Source of the DNA: Podospora pseudoanserina | Taxonomy: Eukaryota; Ascomycota; Sordariomycetes; Sordariales; Podosporaceae | Assembly: GCF_035222485.1 (NCBI RefSeq) | Contig: NC_085921.1 | Location: 1,550,001-1,614,000, forward strand | Reading direction: 5' to 3' | Length of the DNA stretch: 64,000 nt | Shown here: positions 12,066-21,651 of the stretch, piece after piece | Position numbering within the stretch: the stretch's first letter is position 1 | Layout of the letters: each line of letters starts with the position of its first letter | The notes under the pieces: model-generated | The model's input: only the letters and a program-made list of their open reading frames with translations | What the model was told of the DNA's origin: nothing | The model's database searches: none | Made by a program: the position numbers and the translations under genes

Positions 12066-12644
12066 ATGGCATCCACCGCCCCAGACAGCGGCGCCACCCC
12101 CGTCAAGCGCGGCCGCGGCCGCCCCCCCAAGCCGGAGCATGAGAAGAAGCCGAAGCCGGTGCCTAGCGGGCGTGGGAGGGGAAGGCCCAAGGGGAGTGGT
12201 GGTGGTGTGAAGAAGAGTGCTGCGGCGACGCCGAAGAAGACGGAGACGACGGCTAGAGCGAAGGCTATGAAGGCGAATGCTGATAAGGTGGAGGCTGAGG
12301 CTGAGGCGGCGAAGGTTAAGGCTGGTAATGTTGGGGGTACAGGGAAGAAGAGAGGGCGGCCGCCGGGGGGAGCGGCTACGGTTAAGAAGACGGAGAGTGT
12401 TAAGAGGGGGGGGCCGAAGGGTAGGGGGAAGAAGAAGGAGGTTAGTGAGGAGGCGGAGGCGGAGGCGGAGGCGGAGGAGGAGGAGGAGGAGGCGGGGGGG
12501 GATGAGGGAGGGGAGGGGGAGGGCGAGGAGAGTTCTTAGGAGGATTGGAAGGGACTGGAGAGTGGTGAGGATGGGGAGGGGGAAGAAAGTGATGGGGAGG
12601 AGGACGAGGAGGAGGACGAGGGGGAGGAGGAGATAGAGGATTAG
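12066..12644 (+). CDS. HMGA-like AT-hook DNA-binding protein with acidic tail, interrupted by an in-frame TAG
   Basis: The frame from ATG 12066 to TAG 12537-12539 encodes 157 residues with three AT-hooks: KRGRGRPPK, GRGRGRPKG and KKRGRPPG. These are spaced by Lys/Ala-rich linkers and followed by a Glu-rich tail. AT-hooks bind the minor groove of AT-rich DNA, so a chromatin or architectural role is likely. After the TAG the same frame continues as EDWKGLESGEDGEGEESD and more acidic residues to a second TAG at 12642-12644. This clearly has the same composition, so the ancestral protein was about 34 residues longer. A point change, an assembly error or readthrough would all fit. Everything before the first stop is intact. 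Confidence 0.75.
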
Positions 12645-13332
12645 GGAGGGGGATTCGTCTCTTTTGTATGGTGTGGGTTATTGGGTGGGGTTAGGCGTGT
12701 GAAAGTGCGTTATGGAGTTTACTTATCTGCTAGGGAAGTGTCGTTTTTTGGGGGGGAGATCAAAGGCTTTTCGTTAATTGATATACATTTTTACTCAGCG
12801 ATTGTCACGTCGATGTCTACCGCAATCTGTGCTTGAGGGGATGCCTGATGGTGCTTCTGAATACGCAAAATATATATGCAGCTACCCCGAATGCTACTAT
12901 CCGTGGTGATCCCGCGCAAAAGGCCCAAGCGCTTCTCTTGAACCTCTGCCAAGCAATACTCTGCTCAACCCTGTTAAGCCTCAGGGGAGGGGCATCCAAT
13001 CACTCCCTCGCCGTCAAACCTTTTGCTTTGCTCATTTCTTCGATAATCCTTTGCGCTCTTTCAGGGGAATCTCCCTCTTACTTTCTAGGGAGCTCTCATA
13101 CGACTATGGAGAGCTGCGCACGACGACTGATTTCATTCCGGGGGTCTTTATTCGACACGACGTGAGAAAAAACAAATTTCACACCTTTCTTTGCACTGAT
13201 TCATTCAGCCTGTTTTTTTGGGGGGGTTTTTTTTTTTTTTAAACAAACAACCAACAACAACTCTCTCCATCAACAATCCACATCAACAATCCACATCACC
13301 ATCAGTTTTCATTTATCAACAACAGCATCAAA
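12645..13332. promoter_or_regulatory. Intergenic between AT-hook and helicase genes; poly-T and CAACAATCCA repeats
   Basis: A T-rich run at about 13208-13240 precedes a leader made of short CAACAATCCACAT repeats (13266-13295) directly before the helicase ATG. No other gene is seen. Confidence 0.4.
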
Positions 13333-16300
13333 ATGGCCAAACACAAGAAAACACCCGCCCCAGCCCCACCACCACCGGCAGCATCATCCGCTGGGAAGAG
13401 CTCGTCGTCCAGCGGGAAAAAAGACACCAAGAAGAAATCCCCAGCAGCCGAAGACGACAGTTTCATCGTCTTCACCAACTCAGACAAGGACCCCAAGCGC
13501 CGCACAGGTGGTGGTCCCAGCAAAGGCGGTCCTTCCTCCGCTGGTCAGCAACAAGAAAGTATTGACTCTGGCCCCCCAAAACCAACAGTCAAGCAAATCA
13601 TCGGCGGCGCTTCCTGGACGGGAAAACTACCAGTCAATCTCCTCTCTGAGCACTGCCAACGCCAGAAATGGGATCGTCCAGAGTACAACACCATGAAGAC
13701 CAAGGATGGGTTTTCGGTTATCGTCTGTTTATCTGCTCGCAACCCGAAAACGCAAGAAGTGACGAAATTGCCGCCTTTTAAACTGCCGCCTAGTCATGTC
13801 CATTTGGCGATTAAACCGACTGCGTTGGAGGCGAAGCATTTCGCGGCGACGTATGCGCTTTTTAGGGTTTGTAGTATGAAGAATATTCATATGACGCTGC
13901 CGCCGGATCATAGGGGGTATTGGAAGGAGTTGGAGCAGTTGAAGAGGGAGGATGTGAAGGAGGGGAAGGGGTGGATGTATGAGGCTGATCCGTTCCAGGC
14001 CTTGAGGGAGAGGGAGGAGGCGAAGAGGGAGGCGGAGAAGAAAAGGGCGCAGGTTCAGGCTGCGAGGGAGAAGCAGCTGCAGGAGCAGGCGAGCTTTGGG
14101 GGGGTACCGATGAGGGGACCGGGTGGGGGTCGGGAGCGGGAGGAGGAGGTGGTGGGGGGGTGAGTAATTTGATGAGGGGGTGGGCTACGGTGCCCAAGAT
14201 TGAGATGGGTGGGAAGACTAGGACGCAGCTGGAGGAGATTTTGAGGAGGGAGACGGTGTGGAATCCGCATGGGGTGGTGATGACGGAGAGGCAGAAGGGG
14301 GAGATTGTGAGGGAGTTGAAGGGGCTGGGGTTTAGGCAGAGCCACGTGGAGGAGGCGGTGGAGGAGTGTAAGGATCGGGAGGAGACGTTGGAGTGGTTGC
14401 TGGTGCATATTCCGGAGGATGATTTGCCTAGGTGGGCGCTGCCGGAGAAGTATAGCGCGGGAGTTACGGTTGCTGCGACGGATTTGAGGAGGGAGGGGGC
14501 GATCAAGCGGTTGGCGGAGTCGGGGTATTCGGTTGATTTGGTGAGGAAGATCTATGATGCCAATGGGGGTGATGAAGGGAAGGCTGCTTGCGCTCTGCAG
14601 GAGTTGCTATTGGCGAGCGGGAGTGGTGAGCAGGAAAAGGCGCAGGAGGAAGAGCTTGATACCTGGAGGGACTCGGATGAGTGCTGGGAGGAGGAGATGG
14701 CTACTCTCGAGGCGAGCTTTGGTGATCTCTACTCGAGCAGCTCGCCTGAGGTGTGCAAGATTCGGCTGGAGGGGGTTGTTAACGGGACTCACAAGGATGT
14801 GGAGACATACTTGCAGTTCCGAAAATCGCCCGAGTATCCTGCGCAGGTCATCTTGGCCATCGAGGCCCAGCTTCCGGCGTACATCAAGTTGAGCATCATC
14901 AAGAAGGCGTTGGCGTATGCGAGGGAATCACTGCAGGGCGAGGAGACCAAGATTTATTTTATCGTGGATTGGATCCAGCAGAATATCAACGAGATTATCG
15001 AGAAGCCAGGCGCTTTGAGAGATGTTGCGGCAGTGGCATCGGCTGCCTCAGAAGTACCAAGACCAGTGGTCAAGTCATCACGGAAGCGGCAACGGTACCC
15101 GAAGCCCATCAATTGGACACCAAACCCGCAGAGCAAGCAGGAGTGGTTGGCCCGGACAGAGGCTCCCAACTACAAGAAGATGACGGCGCAGAGAGAAAGA
15201 CTGCCGGCTTGGCAAGTTAGGCAGAGAGTTGTCCAGACTGTTCAGCAGAACCAAGTCACCATCATTTCTGGAGAGACGGGTTCCGGAAAGTCTACGCAGT
15301 CTGTTCAGTTCGTTCTGGATGACCTGTACGATCGGGGTCTTGGCGGGAGTGCCAACATTATCGTCACCCAGCCCCGTCGTATCTCTGCTCTCGGTCTTGC
15401 CGACCGTGTGGCTGAGGAGAGATGTACTCAGGTTGGGCAGGAGGTCGGTTTCTCGATTCGTGGCGAGCACAAGACAAGCCCGAGTACCAAGATCACTTTT
15501 GTGACCACTGGTGTGTTGCTCAGAAGATTGCAAACTTCTGGCGGCAGGGTTGAAGATGTGGTGGCATCTCTGGCTGACGTCAGTCACATCGTTATCGATG
15601 AAGTCCACGAGCGTAGCTTGGACACGGACTTCCTGTTGAGCATTGTTCGCGATGTTCTTTACAAACGGAGAGATCTCAAGCTTATCCTCATGAGCGCCAC
15701 TCTTGACGCGTCTTCGTTTAGGGATTACTTCATGGTAGACAAGCAGAACGTCACGGTCGGTCTGGTCGAGATCGCGGGCCGCACATATCCTGTCAATGAC
15801 TTCTACCTAGACGACATCATCCGTATCACTGGCTTCAGTGGTGGAAATCTCGGTGGTAGGAACGACTACTACGACGACAGCGCAAACCAGGCGTCTGGCA
15901 GAGATGTCGACCCCGTCAACAAGATTATCCAGAGACTGGGACACCGGATCAACTATGACCTGCTTGCTGATGTTGTCAAGGCAATCGATGAGGAGCTGTC
16001 AAGCTTGCAGAAGGCCGGTGGTATCTTGATCTTCTTGCCCGGCGTGGCAGAGATCAACAGAGCGTGCAACGTCCTGCGATCAGTCAGCTCTCTTCACGTC
16101 TTGCCGCTTCATGCCTCGTTGGAGACCAAGGAGCAAAAGAAGGTGTTCTTGTCACCGCCACCTGGCAAGAGAAAGATTGTCATCGCCACCAACGTTGCTG
16201 AGACGTCCATCACCATCGACGACATCGTTGCCGTTATCGACAGTGGTCGTGTCAAGGAGACGTCGTTTGACCCCCAGAACAACATGCGGAAGCTGGAAGA

Positions 16301-17621
16301 GACTTGGGCTTCTCGCGCAGCTTGCAAGCAGCGCCGTGGCCGTGCCGGCCGTGTGCAAGAGGGCAACTGCTACAAGCTCTACACACGAAACCTTGAGCAG
16401 CAGATGGCTGAGCGGCCTGAGCCTGAGATCAGGAGAGTTCCTCTTGAGCAACTGTGCCTGGCTGTGAGAGCGATGGGTATCCGTGATGTCAGCCATTTCT
16501 TGTCTCGGGCGCCGACGCCCCCTGAGGTGACAGCGGTCGAGGCGGCTATCAATATGCTTCGTCGGATGGGCGCTCTGGATGGCGATGAGCTGACGGCTCT
16601 TGGTCAACAACTGTCCTTGATCCCAGCTGATCTGAGGTGCGGTAAGCTCATGGTTTATGGTTCGATCTTCGGCTGCCTCGACGACTGTGTCAGCATTGCC
16701 GCCATCCTCAGCACCAAAAGCCCCTTCTTGTCGCCGCCAGACAAGCGCGAGGAGGCCAAACAGGCCAAAATGCGCTTCGCTAGAGGCGACGGTGACCTGC
16801 TCACTGACCTCCGCGCCTACCAAGAATTCGACGCCATGATGTCGGATCGCGTGCCTCAGCACCGCATCCGCCAATTCTGCTCCGAGAACTTCTTATCCTA
16901 TCCCACCATGTCAGACATCTCTTCCACCCGCACCCAGTTTTACTCTAGCTTGACCGAGATGGGGATCATTCCCCGTTGGTATAACCCTCAAGCCTCACAG
17001 CAACAACAGCAGCAGTCGATGGTCCTCCTTCGTGCGTTGACAGCCTCTGCATTTTCCCCACAAATCTGCCGCATTCAGTTCCCCGACAAGAAGTTTGCTG
17101 CTTCCATGGCTGGTGCGGTGGAGTTGGATCCCGAAGCAAAGACGATCAAGTACTTTGCTCAGGAGAGCGGGAGGGTGTTTATCCACCCCAGCAGCACGCT
17201 GTTTGACTCGCAGGGGTTTTCGGGGCACGCGAGCTTTGTGTCGTATTTCAGCATGATTTCGACGAGCAAGATTTTTGTCAGGGATTTGACGCGTAAGTTT
17301 GTCCTGTTCTTTTTGAAGTGTTTGACATGGTGGGCTAACAAAAAAACAAAAAAAATGAAAATAGCATTCAACGCTTACACCCTCCTCCTCTTTTCTGGCG
17401 CCATTGAACTCGACACGCAGGGTCGTGGCCTGGTGGTGGACGGTTGGTTGAGACTGAGAGGCTGGGCGAGAATCGGTGTCTTGGTGTCGAGGCTGAGGGG
17501 CGTGATCGATAAGCTGATCGAGACAAAGGTCGAGAACCCGGGCGTGGACTTTGACAAGCAGAAGCAGGATGTGATCAGGTTGGTGGTGAAGATGATTGAG
17601 TTGGATGGGATGGATGCTTAG
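13333..17621 (+). CDS. DEAH-box ATP-dependent RNA helicase, Ucp12/DHX57-like, with one apparent frameshift
   Basis: Coding sequence runs 13333-17292 and 17365-17621, with a 72-nt intron (GTAAGT, branch GGCTAACA). It needs one extra base near 14154-14160 to join two frames; with that base the total is exactly 1406 codons. Order of parts: a Lys/Ser/Pro-rich N-terminus, a UBA-like stretch (QSHVEEAVEECKDREETLEW), an RWD-like stretch (EEEMATLEASFGDLY), then the helicase core. The core shows GETGSGKST (about 15270), IDEVHERSLDTDFLL (about 15594; DEVH variant of DEAH), SATLD and QRRGRAGRV (about 16329). The HA2/OB-fold C-terminus ends MIELDGMDA. The UBA+RWD+DEAH order is that of S. pombe Ucp12 and animal DHX57, cytoplasmic RNA helicases of poorly known target. 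The frame break lies in a Gly-rich linker, outside every domain. Confidence 0.88.
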
Positions 17622-17841
17622 ATGGGATTAGATAAAATAGGGTAGAATAGAGAATGGATGGATGATTTACGAACACTGTTGGGCTGTCCCAGGTGGTCGT
17701 GGTGGTAGATGCAGCTTGGTTATTATCGACAGCAAGAGGGGTGACACTGGAAGGAGCAAAGAAACTGGAAGGAGCAAAGAAACCATGGTTCGCATATTAG
17801 GTCAACCTCACAGCTTCCAACACCAGCTTCAATATTCTTCT
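17622..17841. other. Helicase 3' flank with an exact 18-bp tandem duplication
   Basis: Positions 17746-17763 and 17764-17781 are identical 18-mers (ACTGGAAGGAGCAAAGAA). They sit just upstream of the SINE copy. No gene is seen. Confidence 0.6.
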
Positions 17842-18035
17842 ACCAGGGCGCCCTTGTGGTCAGCACAAATGGTTAAGGATGTGGGAGCTTGCTATTACTG
17901 CCCCCACAAGCCGCGAGCTTGCAACCGATAGCTCCCCAGTTCGATTCCGGAGTAAAACCCACCCTAATAGGTTTTCGTAGCCGGCCACCTCTTTCAGACA
18001 CTGGTCTGGCCGGGTTGGCCAGTGAGCTTTTTGGG
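17842..18035 (+). mobile_element. tRNA-derived SINE-like element, copy 1
   Basis: About 190 bp matching a second copy at 23286-23470 over its length with small gaps. It begins ACCAGGGCGCC. It contains a TGGTCAG..ACAAATGG stretch resembling an RNA polymerase III A box and, about 70 bp on, CAGTTCGATTCC, a near-perfect B box (GTTCRANNC). The shared body continues GTTTTCGTAGCCGGCCACCT and ends near GAGCTTTT. Pol III boxes plus a non-tRNA body and more than one dispersed copy define a SINE. I cannot name the family. The two copies differ by many substitutions, so neither is very recent. Confidence 0.7.
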
Positions 18036-18048
18036 GTGTCTAACATGA

Positions 18049-18147
18049 GTTAACCTATATTATATTGTGAGTTATGCCTTTAGGAGTAAAGTAGTAGGCC
18101 TACCAATTATGTTTTAAGGCATAATGCATAATATAATATAGGTTAAC
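18049..18147. repeat. 99-bp foldback (MITE-like or hairpin) element
   Basis: The left arm 18049-18080 and right arm 18116-18147 are inverted repeats of 32 bp with three mismatches. They start GTTAACCTATATTATATT and end TTATGCCTT, separated by a 35-bp loop. It lies only about 14 bp after SINE copy 1. It is AT-rich and has no coding capacity. Short terminal inverted repeats with almost no interior fit a MITE remnant, but no clear target-site duplication is visible. Confidence 0.65.
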
Positions 18148-18624
18148 CTCTTTGTGCCTATCAATCATTTTGTCATGAGGGTAGCTGGTTAGGTGGTTGG
18201 TGATGCGATGTGGAAGGGTCGTTTTTGTTGTCGAGGTGGGGTGTCATGCCTTCCTCTGTAGGAGGATGGGGATGGGGATGATGACGTGTTTGAGAGGTCT
18301 GGCTGGTGAGTTCCCTTCGACTTTGCGGCCTGTTTCCCGGAGTGGTTCTCTCGTCGTGGACAAGTTCTGGGAGACTTTTTTCGCCTGACCACACACTTTT
18401 CTTCATGGATGAATGCTCTAACTGTCTACATCGCGCAAATCACTTTTTGCCCCAGCATTCTTCGCTCAGGACGACCATCACTGTGCTGATCAAGGTATGC
18501 CACTTGCCTTTTTGTTCAGGTGAATTCACCGAGGTGACAAGGCTGACACATTGCTTAGGGCGTCCGCCGGTGTACGAGCAACATCACGACGGGCATCGTT
18601 TCATCCCAACACTCCACCGACAAA
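18148..18624 (+). promoter_or_regulatory. Leader region of the first cysteine-rich mini-gene, possibly with a leader intron
   Basis: A candidate 5' exon ends CTGATCAAG before GTATGCCACTTGCC; an intron with branch AGGCTGACAC and acceptor TTGCTTAG (about 18495-18559) would precede the ATG at 18625. No independent gene is seen. Confidence 0.3.
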
Positions 18625-18968
18625 ATGTGCCAGATCACGCTCATCCACACCACCCCTGAGGTCACGTCATGCCCCTGGTGGCCTGTTGCCGGGGTGCCAC
18701 TCTTGTTCCGCTTGACAACCACACCTTCGTGTACAGTTACTGTCCTTACTTCACTTACGATGAAGATTTCGAGAACTTCAAGTGTCCTTCAAGTTGTTAT
18801 TGCTGGGTTGAGGGACGGGATAGTGCGTGGTGGGGGATTAATTTGGAGAGGTTCAAGGCAGCCTCGAGGCCGGACCTGAGGAAACTCGAGTCTCTATCCT
18901 TGAGCGGTTATGCGAGGGCTGGGAGAGGGCATGAGGATATGGTTTTGCAGTTTTTGAGCGAGAAATGA
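18625..18968 (+). pseudogene. Cysteine-rich mini-protein family member, reading frame disrupted
   Basis: ATG at 18625 opens MCQITLIHTTPE. The rest of the family signature appears in another frame: (stop)GHVMPLVACCRGATLVPLDN (C-G-H expected, TGA found at the C), then SYCPYFTYDEDFENFKCPSSCYCW and onward to a stop at 18966-18968. The pattern MC-x(5-8)-CGH-x(n)-C is shared with frames at 19323, 19980 and the intact gene at 36220. The last 90 codons look well preserved. The damage at the CGH site is one substitution plus a frame change, unless an unrecognised intron removes it. Function is unknown. The cysteine and histidine spacing suggests metal binding. Confidence 0.5.
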
Positions 18969-19322
18969 GTATAGCGTAGCGGCATTGGTTTCTGTTTCCG
19001 TCTGTCTAACCTCTGAGATCCACCCCGAGCTTTTGCTCTTGACGACCAGACTAAATGGAAGTGAATCGTTGCGCCCCGCCTCAAGTGAAAGACCATGCTC
19101 CTCTTGAGGTGGATAGATGACGAGTGGTTCTTCTCGTCTTAGAGGAAGTTATACAAATAGCTTCCTTTCAGTCTGCAAACTCTTTCCTTTTCCTCTCTCC
19201 ATATCTATCAGATACATCAACGGATCCGTCAGTCAGGTACATCTTCTCGCTACATTTAGCTTCATCACTCAACCAGTTCCACGCCTCACCCACCACACAC
19301 TAATCATCCACCTCGAGACAAG

Positions 19323-19528
19323 ATGTGCGAGAACAGAATCTGCTACTACGTCTGCGGCCATACCGACATGGACGTGGTCTACAGCAGTGCTGCCAAGGCT
19401 GTCGCGCCTGGTTCGGCCCTTCGCGTTTGCTGCGTGAACGTCACTTGATAGCTGCCTCAAATGAGAATGTGAACCGTGCTGCTGTCAACCTCTGTGTTGC
19501 TTGCAATTCAGCTACTTATCGAACGTAA
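19323..19528 (+). pseudogene. Second cysteine-rich mini-protein family copy, probably frame-disrupted
   Basis: ATG 19323 is preceded by GAGACAAG, as in the intact paralogue. It opens a 41-codon frame, MCENRICYYVCGHTDMDVVY.., ending with TGA at 19446-19448 and TAG right after. A C-terminal family feature (NLCVACNSATYR, matching the C-x2-C near the end of the 36.2-kb gene) lies further on in a different frame up to 19528. The simplest reading is one indel between the two parts. A genuine 41-residue product is possible. A pyrimidine-rich leader (19140-19320) precedes it, so it may still be transcribed. Confidence 0.5.
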
Positions 19529-19829
19529 AGAAATAGTCAATAAGCCTTAGAAGATAGTTAAGAGACATTAAAACATGGTTCAAAGGCTCTTGAAACAATT
19601 TGATGGCCTTGCAAGATAATTTAAAGGCTTATTAATTTTCTTTCATGGCCGTTTACCACTTAGGTACTCAAGCCCTGGAGGTTGTTTTGATCTGTTGGCG
19701 TACAACCTCTCAAGAGTGTGCTGTGTTGACTTTGTCAAGGCACACGAGCTGGCAACCCGTGGAGCATTTTGGGGATCTCACTCGGCCTCGGAGCAACGTC
19801 GTCGACCACTCCACCATGGTGTCAACACC

Positions 19830-20217
19830 ATGTGCCTATTCGCCACGATCTCGCACACTCTCCCTCATCATCGCCAGACAATCAGCAGAGTTGGCACAAA
19901 CGCTTCTTTCTTTCCGCATTTCCGACAGAGACTCTCATCAGCCCTTCCTCACCATCACATCTACCAATCTTCAGACAAGACGTGTGAGACTCGAGATACC
20001 AACTACGGCTGCGGTCACACGCACGCTACCACCATCTACTGCGAGAAATTCCGAACCCATTCCCGGAAGCTCACTTCGCCGCTTCTGCGATGAGGTCAAC
20101 CACAGGGAGAGAGATTTCACGGATCAGAAGTGTTTGTCGAAAGATTGCCAGTGGGAGGGTCCCGATGGTCTGGTGTCTTTCCCTGCTTTTGAGCGCCCCA
20201 AGACGATACGCTCATAG
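19830..20217 (+). pseudogene. Third cysteine-rich mini-protein family copy, start codon lost and frame disrupted
   Basis: CTTCAGACAAGACGTGTGAG at 19970-19989 aligns with GAGACAAGATGTGCGAG of the second copy, so the expected ATG is ACG at 19980. The following codons read CETRDTNYGCGHTHATTIYC, keeping the MC..CGH..C pattern. The C-terminal part (QKCLSKDCQWEG) lies in another frame that ends at 20215-20217. An upstream in-frame ATG (19830, MCLFATISHTLPHHRQ) could still give a longer hybrid product ending at 20093. Together with the two copies upstream this makes a tandem array within 1.6 kb. Confidence 0.45.
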
Positions 20218-20728
20218 CAAGGAAGAGCAGCATTTCTTCCAACAAATGAGCTGCCGACGACGGAGCTTCACACAAGAGATACGACATGAAATGGAAGCTA
20301 GTTTACGATCAAGGAGAGAGAACGCGAAAAATTCTGAATCATCAGCAGCAGAAGGACAGGAAGAAGGACTCAAAGACATCGTTCCCCTACCACACCACCT
20401 GGCACTACAACAGTACTTTCCCATCACATATTACCTTGGGCCCTAATCATCCCATTTCCCTCAAGCGATACCCCAATCCCCTTTCACTTAATAGCACCAT
20501 TTCTCTCACCTATCCCCCAAAAGATCCGAGCAATGCTCCAATAAAGAACCAATTTTCTTCACACATTTTTGTCTCTTCTCTGTGAGTGAACGTTGCCTGC
20601 TGACTAAGCACATCATCCCACCTCTCAAAAAAGGGGGTCACAGCACCATTTCGTCTCTCATCTCCACTTCACCAAACAAAGGAGAGTTCACCACTCACCC
20701 GTTCACTTACCAGCAGCCGCCACCAAAA
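20218..20728 (+). promoter_or_regulatory. Intergenic leader of the DUF4202 gene
   Basis: Pyrimidine- and C-rich sequence (TTTCTCTCACCTATCCCCC; CATCTCCACTTCACC) leads to CCACCAAAAATGAC at the start codon. No gene is seen. Confidence 0.35.
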
Positions 20729-21394
20729 ATGACAACCCCCCTTCCTCCCCTCCCAGGCAATTACGCCACAGCCCTTAACCTCATCGATGCAGCCCACGCC
20801 CAAGACCCCCGGCCCGGCCCCAACGACGTCCCCTACGAGCTGCACTACGCCCAAAAAATGACTCGCTGGCTGGCCAGGCGGAAAAAGGATGCGTCGCCCG
20901 CCCTGCAGCTGGCCTGTCGAGCGCAGCATTTTCGACGGTATATCCCCCCCTTTACCCCTCATAAACACTAAACTGATGATGTGAAATAAAGCTGGGAAAT
21001 CCCCCGCTCAACCTACCCCATGACCCGGCCGGGCTACCTCACCTGGCGGGCAAAACAAAAGTCTGTCGCTGCCACCCAGCTCACCGAGCTCCTGTCCTCA
21101 GACGAGATCCAGCCTGGGCTGGACAAAGAAGAGATTGAGCGTGTAGCTGCGCTGGTGAGGAAAGAAGACCTCAAAAATAACGAGGAGACGCAGGTGCTGG
21201 AGGACGTGGCCTGCTTGGTGTTTTTGGACGACCAGTTTGATGATTTCGAGAGCAAGCCTGAGATTGACGAGGACAAGATAATCAGCATTCTGCAAAAGAC
21301 GTGGGGGAAGATGAGCGAGGAGGGGAGGGGGTTGGCGTTGGGGATGGAGTTGAGTGAGAGGGCCAAGATGTTGGTCGGGAGGGCGCTTGCTTAG
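20729..21394 (+). CDS. DUF4202 family protein
   Basis: Two exons (20729-20937 and 20992-21394) give 203 residues. The 54-nt intron starts GTATAT, contains CACTAAACTGATG and ends AAATAAAG. The protein has the family hallmarks: N-terminal ALNLIDAAHAQDP, ELHYAQKMTRWLARR, RAQHFRRWEIPRSTYPM, YLTWRAKQK, and a C-terminal helical part with VACLVFLDDQFDDF and KTWGKMSEEGR. The His/Arg pattern (AQHFRRWEIPR) is reminiscent of HD-type all-helical proteins, but DUF4202 has no established function. It is a soluble protein with no signal or membrane segment. Confidence 0.85.
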
Positions 21395-21651
21395 AACTGA
21401 TAATGATAAAGCATGAGAGAATCGGTGTGTGTGATGTGTGTTTTGGTGGTGTCGGGTGTCGGACCCGCGGTGCTCGGGGGTCTTTGTCCCGAAGATCGGT
21501 AACTTCGGCCGAGAAAAGTGACGTCGCTTCGGTCGGCGGTGGATGATATCCCCGGTGTAAGCCCGGACTCTTCACCTCCTCGCTCAACAACCAACATCGG
21601 TCCCATCTTCATCACAAAGTAAAACACCCAAAAATAAATAAAAAATAAAAA

